Below are positions 1 to 7,386 of a stretch of 10,010 bases of DNA, piece by piece. Position numbers and translations under genes: made by a program. Under the pieces are notes generated by a model. The model was not told the DNA's origin and did no database searches. It saw nothing but the letters and a program-made list of their open reading frames with translations. Source of the DNA: Rhizobacter sp. (GTDB lineage: Bacteria; Pseudomonadota; Gammaproteobacteria; Burkholderiales; Burkholderiaceae_C); contig JANYFX010000128.1 of assembly GCA_025359585.1 (NCBI GenBank), positions 1 through 10,010 on the forward strand, given 5' to 3'. Within the stretch, counting starts at the first letter, position 1. Every line of letters starts with the position of its first letter.

Positions 1-1239
1 ATGATGGGTTCCCAAACAGCTCCAACGCTCAGGGCCAATGGCCGGGCGTTTGCCCAAATCTCGCAATTTCATCCAGAGCTCACCGCCTTTCGGCGTGACC
101 TGCACGCCCACCCTGAACTGGGCTTTGAAGAGGTCTATACCGCTGCGCGTGTCAAAGAGTCGCTGCAGGTTTGTGGCGTGGACGCCGTGCATACAGGCAT
201 AGGCAAGACCGGGTTGGTGGCAACGATCAAAGGCCGGGGGGGCAACAGCTCCAAAATGGTGGGTCTGCGGGCCGACATGGATGCCTTGCCGATCACTGAG
301 CTCAATGATTTTGCGTGGAAGTCCGCCCAGTCCGGCCTGATGCACGGCTGTGGCCACGACGGCCATACCGCTATGCTGGTCGGCGCTGCGCGTTATCTGG
401 CAGAGACCCGTAACTTCGACGGCACGGCGGTGCTGATTTTCCAACCGGGCGAGGAAGGGTATGCCGGTGCAAGGGTCATGATTGAGGATGGCTTGTTTGA
501 CCGGTTTCCGGTGCAATCCGTTTACAGCATGCACAACTGGCCAGCGATGCGCCCGGGCACCGTGGGCATGACAACCGGTCCGATGATGGCGTCCGCAGAC
601 CGTATCACGATTGAGATTTCGGGTCGCGGCGGCCATGGTGCGCATCCTTACCAAACGATTGATCCGGTTATCGTCGCGGCGCACATCATTACCGCCATAC
701 AGAGCATTGTGTCGCGCAATGTGCGCGCCACGGAAAGCGCGGTCATCAGTATTTGCGCGATGCACGCCGGCGATTTGGGCGCCATGAGCGTGGTGCCGGG
801 CAAGGCGACCCTGGTGGGCACCGTGCGCACGTTCAACCCTGCGGTGCAGGACCTTGTGGAACGCAGGTTGAAAGAGCTGTGCAGCGCCGTCGCGTTGGGC
901 TTTGGCGCTACGGCTAGCGTCAATTACGAGCGTATCTACCCGGCAACCATCAATTCAGTGGCGGAGACCGCGTTTGCCGGCGATGTGGCGGAGAGCCTGG
1001 TTGGCCCCGACCATGTTGTGCGTGACCTGGAGCCCAGCATGGGCTCCGAAGATTTCTCCTTCATGCTGCAAGTCAAGCCCGGTGCCTACATGCGCATAGG
1101 CCAGGGTGCGGAGAACGGCGTTGGCAACTGCGCGCTGCACAACACCCGCTACGATTTCAACGACGACATATTGCCTCTGGGTGCGGCTTTGTATGCCAGC
1201 TTGGTGGAGCAGTCCATGCCTTTATCCGTGTCAGCCTGA
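1..1239 (+). CDS. M20 family amidohydrolase / aminoacylase (hippurate hydrolase-like)
   Basis: This is a cytoplasmic zinc-type metallohydrolase of the M20D group, which cleaves N-acyl amino acids, hippurate-like amides or short peptides. Visible motifs, in order, are HAHPELGFEE near residues 35-44, the LRADMDALP block near 89-97, HGCGHDGH with candidate metal ligands C117 and H119, the GEE pair E151/E152 (catalytic base and ligand), H178 in SMHNWP, the GRGGHGAHP dimerisation-domain motif near 210-218, GSEDF near 345, and H380 in LHNTRYDF. All expected ligands are present and 412 residues is normal for the family. The first base of the window is the A of an ATG, so the real start could lie upstream; about 18 residues precede the usual family N-terminus. 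It lies 48 bases before the peptide-binding protein gene, which suggests it acts on imported peptides or acylated amino acids. The exact substrate cannot be read from sequence. Third positions are clearly more AT-rich than in downstream genes (24 of the first 60 codons end in A or T by hand count). Confidence 0.9.
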   Translation: MMGSQTAPTLRANGRAFAQISQFHPELTAFRRDLHAHPELGFEEVYTAARVKESLQVCGVDAVHTGIGKTGLVATIKGRGGNSSKMVGLRADMDALPITELNDFAWKSAQSGLMHGCGHDGHTAMLVGAARYLAETRNFDGTAVLIFQPGEEGYAGARVMIEDGLFDRFPVQSVYSMHNWPAMRPGTVGMTTGPMMASADRITIEISGRGGHGAHPYQTIDPVIVAAHIITAIQSIVSRNVRATESAVISICAMHAGDLGAMSVVPGKATLVGTVRTFNPAVQDLVERRLKELCSAVALGFGATASVNYERIYPATINSVAETAFAGDVAESLVGPDHVVRDLEPSMGSEDFSFMLQVKPGAYMRIGQGAENGVGNCALHNTRYDFNDDILPLGAALYASLVEQSMPLSVSA

Positions 1240-1276
1240 GCCAAAGCGCTGTCCCGCAAGTTTTCGCAACAACAAG

Positions 1277-1281
1277 AGGAG
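1277..1281 (+). promoter_or_regulatory. Ribosome binding site of the peptide-binding protein gene
   Basis: AGGAG stands six bases before the ATG at 1288. It is the strongest Shine-Dalgarno match among the operon genes, which fits the usual need for more binding protein than membrane components. It also fixes the start used for the signal peptide. Confidence 0.75.
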
Positions 1282-1287
1282 ATCTTC

Positions 1288-2874
1288 ATGCATTTCAAGC
1301 AAAAGTTCGCGTTCGCTCTGGCCGGTACCGCATTGGCGGTTGCAGGCATGTCGGCCTCCGCGGTTACGCTGCGCATTGGCAACCAGGGCGATGCGCTGTC
1401 GATGGACCCGCATTCGCTGAACGAGTCGCTGCAGATCAGCGTGGATGAAAACGTGTACGAGCCTCTGGTGACCCGTGGTCGCGACTACAAGCTGGCACCT
1501 GCCCTGGCTACGGCATGGACGCAGACCGCACCGACGGTCTGGCATTTTGATTTGCGCAAAGGGGTGCAGTTCCACGATGGCACACCGTTCACCGCAGACG
1601 ATGTGATCTTCAGCTTCGAGCGCGCCAAGAGCGACGGCTCGGACATGAAGACCTATGTGGGCCAGATCAAGGAGATCAAAAAGATCAACGACCACTCCAT
1701 CGACATCATCACCAACGCGCCGTTCCCCATCCTGCCCGAGCTGTTCACACACTGGGACATCATGAGCAAGAAGTGGTGCGAGATCAATAACGCGACCAAG
1801 CCGGTAGACCGGCGCAAAGGTATTGAAAACGCAGCGTCATTCAAGGCCAACGGCACAGGCCCCTACCGCTTGCGCGAGCGCCAGCCCAATGTTCGCACCG
1901 TGTTTGCCCGCAACAACAACTACTGGGGCAAGATCGAAGGCAATGTTGACGAGGTGATCTTCAACGTCATTGGCAATGACAGCACCCGCGTGGCGGCATT
2001 GTTGTCGGGTGAAATTGATGTCATGGAGCCGGTGCCCGTGCAGGATGTGGAGCGCATCAAGTCGGCGTCCAGCCTCAAGGTTTTGCAGGGTCCCGAGTTG
2101 CGCGTCATCTTTTTGGGTATGGACCAAAAGCGCGACGAGCTGTTGTATTCGAATGTGAAGGGCAAGAACCCGTTCAAGGACAAGCGTGTGCGCCAGGCCT
2201 TCTACCAGGCCATCGACATCGACGGCATCAAGCGCACCGTGATGCGCGGTGCATCAACCCCCATCGCCGAGATGTTCCCCCCTGAAGTGAATGGCTTTGC
2301 CCCCGACCTGGCCAAGCGCCTGCCGTTTGATACCGAAGCCTCCAAAAAGCTGTTGGCGGAGGCGGGCTACCCCAATGGCTTTGAAGTGTCCATGAATTGC
2401 CCGAATGACCGCTATGTCAACGACGGCGCGATCTGCCAGGCCGTGGCGGCCAATCTGGCGCGCGTGGGCGTGAAGATCAAGCTGGAAGTGGAAACCAAGG
2501 GCACCTATTTCCCCAAGATCCTGCGCCGCGACACGAGCTTCTATCTGCTCGGCTGGACCCCGAGCACGGTGGACGCGCACGACGTGCTGGTGGCCATCAT
2601 GTCCACGCCGAACGACAAGGGCCAGGGCCAGTTCAACCTCGGGGCGTACAGCAACGCCAAGCTCGACGAGCTGACGCTGAAGATCCAGTCGGAGACCGAC
2701 GACAAGAAGCGCAACGAGATGATCCGTGAAGCCTTCAAGATCCACCAGGACGATGTCGGCCACATCCCGCTGCACCAGCAGGCGCTGGCCTGGGCTTACA
2801 GCAACAAGGTCACGCTGGTGCAACTGCCGAACAACTACATGAACTTCAAGTGGATCACGCTGAAGTCGAAGTGA
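1288..2874 (+). CDS. Periplasmic dipeptide/oligopeptide-binding protein of an ABC importer (SBP family 5)
   Basis: This is the solute receptor that captures peptides in the periplasm and delivers them to the membrane permease. Residues 1-25 form a Sec signal peptide: basic start (HFKQK), a hydrophobic stretch rich in A and L, and an ASA cleavage site with the mature chain beginning VTLRIGNQG. The family 5 signature is visible as LRKGVQFHDGTPFTADDV at about residues 89-106. Further family features are the NGTGPY region near 188 and the C-terminal HIPLHQQ segment. There is no lipobox, so it should be free in the periplasm. Length (528) is typical of DppA-like proteins. The 3' end shows stricter GC-ending codons than the rest: by hand about 22 of 120 codons in 2161-2520 end in A or T, against about 6 of 117 in 2521-2871. 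The ligand may be dipeptides, glutathione-like or other small peptides; the sequence alone does not decide. Confidence 0.92.
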   Translation: MHFKQKFAFALAGTALAVAGMSASAVTLRIGNQGDALSMDPHSLNESLQISVDENVYEPLVTRGRDYKLAPALATAWTQTAPTVWHFDLRKGVQFHDGTPFTADDVIFSFERAKSDGSDMKTYVGQIKEIKKINDHSIDIITNAPFPILPELFTHWDIMSKKWCEINNATKPVDRRKGIENAASFKANGTGPYRLRERQPNVRTVFARNNNYWGKIEGNVDEVIFNVIGNDSTRVAALLSGEIDVMEPVPVQDVERIKSASSLKVLQGPELRVIFLGMDQKRDELLYSNVKGKNPFKDKRVRQAFYQAIDIDGIKRTVMRGASTPIAEMFPPEVNGFAPDLAKRLPFDTEASKKLLAEAGYPNGFEVSMNCPNDRYVNDGAICQAVAANLARVGVKIKLEVETKGTYFPKILRRDTSFYLLGWTPSTVDAHDVLVAIMSTPNDKGQGQFNLGAYSNAKLDELTLKIQSETDDKKRNEMIREAFKIHQDDVGHIPLHQQALAWAYSNKVTLVQLPNNYMNFKWITLKSK

Positions 2875-2886
2875 GCCGCGAGGCTC
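2873..2886 (+). other. Small stem-loop after the binding-protein gene
   Basis: GAGCC and GGCTC pair around a GCGA loop of the stable GNRA type, overlapping the stop codon of the binding-protein gene. A weak T-containing stretch (CTTTCC) follows, so it is not a convincing full terminator. Such hairpins between a binding protein and its permease often stabilise the upstream message or partly stop transcription. That role is inferred. Confidence 0.35.
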
Positions 2887-2897
2887 GGGCTTTCCGC

Positions 2898-2927
2898 ATG
2901 GCCACCACCGTTCGCGCGGGGCGCTGA
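2898..2927 (+). other. Tiny reading frame ending two bases before dppC (possible coupling leader)
   Basis: An ATG at 2898 opens a nine-codon frame (MATTVRAGR) whose TGA ends two bases before the GTG start of the permease gene. The distance would suit translational re-initiation. No strong ribosome binding site precedes it, so it may be chance. It does not resemble the C-terminal end of a DppB permease. Confidence 0.2.
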
Positions 2928-2929
2928 AG

Positions 2930-3865
2930 GTGAGCACCACCGTGGCACCGGCCGCGCCCGGCGCCTGGGCGCGCTTTTTCGACGGCGATGTCTGGCACTC
3001 GTTTCGCAGCTCGCCGATGGCGATCGGCTCGGCGGTGGTGGCATTGGTGTGTGTGTTCTGCGCGCTCTTCGCCGGCGTCGTGGCGCCGCACAACCCGTTC
3101 GATCTGGCCACGCTGGAGTTGAGCGATTCGATGCTGCCACCGGCCTGGATGAACGGCGGTCAGGCCAAGTACCTGCTCGGCACCGACGAGCAGGGTCGCG
3201 ATGTGTTCTCGGCGCTGATGTACGGCGCGCGCATCTCGCTGCTGATCGGCGGTGCGTCGGTCGTCGTCTCGGTGTTGATCGGTGTTTCGCTCGGCTTGCT
3301 CGCGGGTTATGCCGGCGGGCGCATCGATGCTTTCATCATGCGGGTGTGCGACGTGATGCTGTCGTTCCCGTCGATCCTGATCGCGCTGCTGATCGCCGGC
3401 GTGGGCCGGGCGCTGTTCCCGCAAGCGCATGACTCGCTCGCCTTCGGCGTGTTGATTCTCGCGATCGCCTTGCCCGGCTGGGTTCAGTACGCGCGCACCG
3501 TTCGCGGCTCGACCATGGTCGAACGCAACAAGGAATACGTGCAGGCAGCGCGTGTCGTCGGTGTCTCGCCGCTGCGCATCATGCGCAGGCACGTGCTGCC
3601 CAACGTGCTTGGCCCGGTGCTGGTGCTGGCCACCATCCATGTGGCGACCGCCATTCAAACCGAAGCGACGCTGTCATTCCTCGGTGTCGGCGTGTCGCCG
3701 ACCTCGCCGTCCCTCGGTACCTTCATCAACGAAGGCAACAAACAGCTCTTCAGCGGCGCCTGGTGGCTCGTGATCTTTCCGGGCTCGATGCTGGTGCTGA
3801 TCGCGCTCAGCATGAACCTGTTCGGCGACTGGCTGCGTGATGCCCTGAACCCGCGCCTGCGCTGA
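2930..3865 (+). CDS. dppC: ABC peptide importer permease, DppC/OppC type
   Basis: This inner-membrane subunit forms half of the translocation pore of a peptide ABC importer. Residues 20-52 carry the OppC N-terminal segment with the first membrane helix, followed by a periplasmic loop. The subfamily hallmark LGTDEQGRDVFS is at 83-94. Five more hydrophobic stretches follow, near 103-127, 140-158, 168-185, 225-245 and 277-298. The cytoplasmic EAA loop that docks on the ATPases is at about 202-225 (YVQAARVVGVSPLRIMRRHV, then LPN). Length (311) is normal. The GTG start is chosen because it directly precedes the conserved N-terminus and no good ATG lies nearby; its ribosome site is weak (GGGG at 2918-2921), so a start at GTG 2942 is possible. 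The DppB-type partner expected just upstream is missing. Six bases separate this gene from the next ATPase gene. Confidence 0.92.
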   Translation: MSTTVAPAAPGAWARFFDGDVWHSFRSSPMAIGSAVVALVCVFCALFAGVVAPHNPFDLATLELSDSMLPPAWMNGGQAKYLLGTDEQGRDVFSALMYGARISLLIGGASVVVSVLIGVSLGLLAGYAGGRIDAFIMRVCDVMLSFPSILIALLIAGVGRALFPQAHDSLAFGVLILAIALPGWVQYARTVRGSTMVERNKEYVQAARVVGVSPLRIMRRHVLPNVLGPVLVLATIHVATAIQTEATLSFLGVGVSPTSPSLGTFINEGNKQLFSGAWWLVIFPGSMLVLIALSMNLFGDWLRDALNPRLR

Positions 3866-3871
3866 AAGCCA

Positions 3872-4855
3872 ATGCCTTCCCCTCTCCTCGAAGTCAAGAA
3901 CCTGCGCGTCGAGTTCCCGACGCGGCGTGGCACGCTGGTCGCGCTCGACGACATTTCCTTCGACATCGCGCCGGGTGAAATTCTCGGCGTGGTCGGCGAG
4001 TCGGGCGCCGGCAAGTCGCTCACCGGCTCGGCCATCATCGGCCTGCTCGATCCGCCGGGGCGCGTGGCTTCGGGCGAGATCCGCTTCGACGGCCGGCGCA
4101 TCGACAACCTGCCTTACGAAGAGATGCGCAAGGTGCGCGGGCGCCAGATCGGCGCGATCTTCCAGGACCCGCTCACTTCGCTGAACCCGCTGTACACGAT
4201 TGGCCGGCAACTGGTCGAGACGATCCAGACGCACTTGCCCGTCAATGCGGCCGAAGCACGCCAGCGCGCCATTCGGCTGCTCGAAGAGACCGGCATCCCG
4301 GCAGCCGAAGCACGCATCGACCAGTACCCGCACCAGTTTTCCGGCGGCATGCGCCAGCGGGTCGTGATCGCACTCGCATTGGCCGCCGAACCCAGGCTGA
4401 TCGTCGCCGACGAGCCGACCACGGCACTCGACGTGTCGATCCAGGCGCAGATCATTTCGCTGCTCAAGCGCTTGTGCAAGGACCATGGCGCCGCGGTGAT
4501 GCTCGTCACGCACGACATGGGCGTGATCGCCGAAACCTGCGACCGCGTGGCCGTGATGTACGCCGGCCGCATCGCAGAGATCGGGCCGGTGCACGACGTG
4601 ATCCATTCGCCGGCGCACCCGTACACGGTCGGCCTGATGGGCTCGATCCCGGCGATGGACGATGACCGCGAGCGCCTGTTGCAGATCGACGGCTCGATGC
4701 CGCGGCTCACCGCCATTCCGAAGGGTTGTGCTTTCAACCCGCGCTGCCCGCGTGTCTTTGAGCGCTGCCGCAGCGAGCGGCCCGAGCTGATCGACGCCGG
4801 CCGAACACGTGCCGCCTGCTGGTTGCAAGCCGCGGACACGAAGGCGGCCGCATGA
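3872..4855 (+). CDS. dppD: ABC peptide importer ATPase, DppD/OppD type
   Basis: This is one of two cytoplasmic ATPases that power peptide import. Visible nucleotide-binding elements are Walker A GESGAGKS (42-49), Q-loop Q98 in IFQDPLTSLNP, signature FSGGMRQR (156-163), Walker B ending D180-E181 in LIVADEPTTALD, and switch histidine H214 in LVTHDMG. All catalytic residues are intact. The C-terminal oligopeptide-transporter extension contains C286, C292, C299 and C316 (spacing CX5CX6CX16C). In the DppD family this cysteine set is known to hold a 4Fe-4S cluster; its presence here is inferred from the pattern. At 327 residues it is the usual size. Its stop overlaps the next start as ATGA at 4852-4855, so the two ATPases are probably translated in a coupled, balanced way. 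Confidence 0.94.
   Translation: MPSPLLEVKNLRVEFPTRRGTLVALDDISFDIAPGEILGVVGESGAGKSLTGSAIIGLLDPPGRVASGEIRFDGRRIDNLPYEEMRKVRGRQIGAIFQDPLTSLNPLYTIGRQLVETIQTHLPVNAAEARQRAIRLLEETGIPAAEARIDQYPHQFSGGMRQRVVIALALAAEPRLIVADEPTTALDVSIQAQIISLLKRLCKDHGAAVMLVTHDMGVIAETCDRVAVMYAGRIAEIGPVHDVIHSPAHPYTVGLMGSIPAMDDDRERLLQIDGSMPRLTAIPKGCAFNPRCPRVFERCRSERPELIDAGRTRAACWLQAADTKAAA
4840..4855 (+). promoter_or_regulatory. Ribosome binding site and ATGA stop/start overlap, dppD-dppF
   Basis: GAAGG at 4840-4844 stands seven bases before the ATG at 4852. That ATG shares bases with the TGA that ends dppD. The layout supports coupled translation of the two ATPases and fixes the dppF start. Confidence 0.7.
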
Positions 4856-5901
4856 ACACGAATGCAGACAGCGCCGTGGTCGTGCAGCCGCTCGTCGAAG
4901 TGCACGATTTGTCGAAGACCTTCGACGTGTCGGCGCCCTGGCTCAACCGCGTGGTCGAGCGCAAGCCGCGCCAGTTCGTGCACGCGGTCGATGGCGTGAG
5001 CTTCGCCATCGAGCGTGGCAAGACACTCGCATTGGTCGGTGAGTCGGGCTGCGGCAAGAGCACGGTGGCGCGCTTGCTGGTCGGCCTGTACGCGCCGACA
5101 CGGGGGCGCGTGAGCTTCGATGGTGTCGACACCGCCGCCACATTCAAGTCCGCCAACGCGCAGACCTTGCGGCGCCGCATGCAGATGATTTTTCAGGACC
5201 CGTATGCGAGCCTGAACCCACGCTGGAAGGTGGCCGACATCGTCGGCGAGCCGCTCAGGGAACATGGGCTCGTTGCCGGCACGGGTGGTGTTTCATCAAA
5301 GCTGCGCGAAGACGCACTCAAGGCGCGCGTGGCCGAGTTGCTCTTGTCGGTCGGCATGGCCGGCGCCGACGTGGAGAAATTTCCGCACCAGTTTTCCGGA
5401 GGCCAGCGCCAGCGCATTTCGATCGCGCGCGCTTTGGCCACGCAGCCCGAGTTCCTGGTCTGCGACGAGCCCACGTCGGCGCTCGACGTGTCGGTGCAGG
5501 CCCAGGTGCTCAACATCATGAAAGACCTGCAGCGCAAGCAGGAGCTGACCTATCTTTTCATCTCGCACAACCTCGCCGTGGTGCGCCACGTGAGCGATCA
5601 GGTCGGCGTGATGTACCTCGGGCGCCTGGTCGAGCTGGCCGACAAGGCGGCGCTGTTTTCGACGCCGCGCCACCCATACACGCGCATGCTGCTGGATGCG
5701 ATCCCCGACATCCACATGAGCGGCCGTTCGCGCACGCCGGTGCAAGGCGAAGTGCCGAACCCGTTGAACCCGCCGAGTGGTTGTTCATTTCACCCGCGCT
5801 GCCCGCATGCGAACGAACGCTGCAGGCAGGAGCGGCCGGCCCTGCAGCGCATCAAGGGCGTGCTGATCGCCTGCCACGGCGTGGAAGAAGGGCGGATCTG
5901 A
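4852..5901 (+). CDS. dppF: ABC peptide importer ATPase, DppF/OppF type
   Basis: This is the second cytoplasmic ATPase of the importer, expected to pair with the DppD-type protein as a heterodimer. Motifs seen are Walker A GESGCGKST (63-71), Q-loop Q115 in IFQDPYASLNPRW, signature FSGGQRQR (181-188), Walker B with D205-E206 in FLVCDEPTSALD, and switch histidine H239 in FISHNLAVV. An extra stretch near residues 25-42 (APWLNRVVERKPRQ), before the first core strand, is typical of OppF/DppF. The C-terminal domain carries C311, C317, C324 and C341, the same CX5CX6CX16C spacing as in its neighbour, so it too may bind an iron-sulfur cluster. Length (349) is normal and all ATPase residues are present. 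It is the last gene of the operon and ends 25 bases from the convergent lysA end. Confidence 0.94.
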   Translation: MNTNADSAVVVQPLVEVHDLSKTFDVSAPWLNRVVERKPRQFVHAVDGVSFAIERGKTLALVGESGCGKSTVARLLVGLYAPTRGRVSFDGVDTAATFKSANAQTLRRRMQMIFQDPYASLNPRWKVADIVGEPLREHGLVAGTGGVSSKLREDALKARVAELLLSVGMAGADVEKFPHQFSGGQRQRISIARALATQPEFLVCDEPTSALDVSVQAQVLNIMKDLQRKQELTYLFISHNLAVVRHVSDQVGVMYLGRLVELADKAALFSTPRHPYTRMLLDAIPDIHMSGRSRTPVQGEVPNPLNPPSGCSFHPRCPHANERCRQERPALQRIKGVLIACHGVEEGRI

Positions 5902-5916
5902 AGACTGCCGTTTGAC

Positions 5917-5935
5917 CGGCGCTGACTCAGCGCCG
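5917..5935. terminator. Palindrome at the convergent dppF / lysA ends
   Basis: The bases CGGCGCTGACTCAGCGCCG form a perfect inverted repeat of nine base pairs around a single central C. As RNA it would fold as a seven-pair GC-rich stem with a GACTC loop from either strand. It lies 15 bases past the dppF stop and includes the lysA stop codon, so it could end or protect both messages. No U-run follows on either side, so it is not a textbook intrinsic terminator. A 3'-end protecting hairpin or Rho-linked stop is equally possible. Confidence 0.45.
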
Positions 5936-7201
5936 AGGCAGCAGGTGCTCGCCGCGAAACAGGTCGGCGGCCTCTTCGCGATCGCGGATCAGCCAGGCCT
6001 GGTCGCCCGAGACCATCACCTCGGCCGCGCGGCCGCGCGTGTTGTAGTTGCTCGCCATGCTCATGCTGTAGGCGCCCGCCGAGAGCACGGCGACGAAGTC
6101 ACCGGCTTGCACGGCGAGCGGCCGGTCGCGCCCGAGCCAGTCGCCGGACTCGCAGATCGGGCCGACGACATCGAAGTTTGTCGGTGCTTCCGGGCGCAGC
6201 TGGCACGCCACGATCTTCATCCACGCTTCGTACATGGCCGGCCGCATCAGGTCGTTCATCGCCGCGTCGACGATGCAGAAGTTCTTCTCGGCGCCCGGCT
6301 TCAGGTAGAGCACTTCGCTCACCAGGACGCCGCCGTTGCCGACCAGCGAGCGGCCCGGTTCGAACATGATCTTGCGGTGGCCGTGGCCGCGCGCGTCGAT
6401 GCGTGCGAGCAGGCCTTTCACCAGCAGCTCGGCCGACGGCGGTGTTTCATCGGTGTAGGTGATGCCCAGGCCGCCGCCAAGGTCGAGGTGGTGGATCGGA
6501 ATACCGGCGGCTTCGACCTGCTCGATCAGATCGAGCATGCGGTCGAGAGCATCGAGGTAGGGCCCGGTGTCGGTGATCTGCGAGCCGATGTGGCAGTCGA
6601 TGCCGACCACCTGCAGGCCCGGCAACGACGCGGCGCGCTGGTAGCAGGCGAGCGCACGTTCGTGTGCCACGCCGAACTTGTTGCCCTTCAGGCCGGTCGA
6701 GATGTAGGGGTGGGTGCCGGCGTCCACATCGGGGTTCACGCGCAAGCTCACGCGGGCGGTCTTGTGCAATTCAGACGCGACTCTCGACAGCACTTCGAGC
6801 TCGGCTTCGCTTTCGACGTTGAAGCACATCACACCCGCTTCGAGCGCGCGGCGCATCTCGGCGCGTGTTTTGCCGACACCCGAGAACACCACGAGCGAGG
6901 CCTCGATGCCTGCCGCCAGCACACGTTCGAGTTCGCCGCCAGAGACGATGTCGAAACCACAACCCGCTTGCGCGAAGGTCTGCAACACGGCCAGTGTCGA
7001 ATTGGCCTTCATCGCATAACAGATCAGGTGGTCGCGGCCCTTCAGTGCGCGCTGGTACGCGGCCAGCGCGCCGAGCAACGAGGCACGCGAGTACACGTAC
7101 AACGGGGTCCCGAAGCGCTGCCCGAGCTCAGCGACCGAGCAGCCTTCGATGAACAAGTCGTCGTCGCGGTAGGCGATGTGCGGAGAGCCGGGCAGGGTCA
7201 T
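5927..7201 (-). CDS. lysA: Diaminopimelate decarboxylase
   Basis: This pyridoxal-phosphate enzyme removes CO2 from meso-diaminopimelate to give L-lysine, the last step of lysine synthesis, in the cytoplasm. It shows the alanine-racemase-like barrel followed by a C-terminal sheet domain. The PLP-binding lysine is K65 in CYAMKAN, with H204 in HIGSQ, the phosphate-binding LGGGLG (241-246), EPGR (281-284), the active-site cysteine C350 in CESGD, and Y378 in GAYSMSMASNYN. Everything expected is present. The start at 7201 is chosen although the frame stays open upstream to 7336: it gives the family N-terminus (424 residues) and its ATG overlaps the TGA of lptM as ATGA. No Shine-Dalgarno is visible before it, so re-initiation after lptM is likely. 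The enzyme competes with cell-wall synthesis for diaminopimelate. Confidence 0.96.
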   Translation of the reverse strand: MTLPGSPHIAYRDDDLFIEGCSVAELGQRFGTPLYVYSRASLLGALAAYQRALKGRDHLICYAMKANSTLAVLQTFAQAGCGFDIVSGGELERVLAAGIEASLVVFSGVGKTRAEMRRALEAGVMCFNVESEAELEVLSRVASELHKTARVSLRVNPDVDAGTHPYISTGLKGNKFGVAHERALACYQRAASLPGLQVVGIDCHIGSQITDTGPYLDALDRMLDLIEQVEAAGIPIHHLDLGGGLGITYTDETPPSAELLVKGLLARIDARGHGHRKIMFEPGRSLVGNGGVLVSEVLYLKPGAEKNFCIVDAAMNDLMRPAMYEAWMKIVACQLRPEAPTNFDVVGPICESGDWLGRDRPLAVQAGDFVAVLSAGAYSMSMASNYNTRGRAAEVMVSGDQAWLIRDREEAADLFRGEHLLPRR

Positions 7202-7380
7202 GGGGCAGAGGCAGGTGAAGAAGCGGGCGCCGCAGCAGACGCGGCTTGAGCGGGGGGTTGCGGCAAGAACAGTGGGCCCTTCTGGCCGCATCCGCCGAGC
7301 AAAGAGGCCGCAGTGAGCCAGGCGCACACTGCCCATGCGGCTTTGAGGGCCGCCGCTACACTCTTCTTGCGCTGCAACAT
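7198..7380 (-). CDS. lptM: LptM small outer-membrane lipoprotein (YifL family)
   Basis: This is a 60-residue lipoprotein of the LptM/YifL family, known in Escherichia coli to bind the LptD-LptE lipopolysaccharide translocon and help its maturation. The N-terminus is basic (QRKK), residues 8-29 are hydrophobic, and the lipobox LLGGC puts the lipidated cysteine at C31. Directly after it stands the family hallmark GQKGPLFLP. The tail is rich in alanine, proline and serine and probably disordered. The gene is too short for many gene finders but the motif is decisive. Its TGA overlaps the lysA ATG. It diverges from cyaY with 18 bases between start codons. E. coli has the same divergent cyaY-lptM arrangement, but with dapF following lptM instead of lysA. 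Confidence 0.9.
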   Translation of the reverse strand: MLQRKKSVAAALKAAWAVCAWLTAASLLGGCGQKGPLFLPQPPAQAASAAAPASSPASAP

Positions 7381-7386
7381 GCCCGG

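Noticed and set aside
2875..2927. Remnant of the 3' end of dppB before dppC
   Set aside because: The frame ending at 2927 reads EARAFRMATTVRAGR, which does not resemble the usual DppB C-terminus (a hydrophobic helix followed by a DPR-type end).
3674..5265. Two minus-strand open frames of over 380 codons antisense to dppC, dppD and dppF
   Set aside because: Both lie opposite genes with intact ABC motifs, have biased composition and no domain signature; they are shadows of strict third-position GC use.
5912..7249. Long open frame (445 codons) on the + strand covering almost all of lysA
   Set aside because: It is antisense to a clearly conserved enzyme and its product is rich in His, Arg, Ala and Val without recognisable motifs, as expected from high-GC DNA read on the wrong strand.
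7202..7336. N-terminal extension of lysA to an upstream start (45 extra residues)
   Set aside because: The extra stretch lies over lptM in another frame and has no resemblance to the decarboxylase family; the ATGA overlap at 7198-7201 fits the shorter form.
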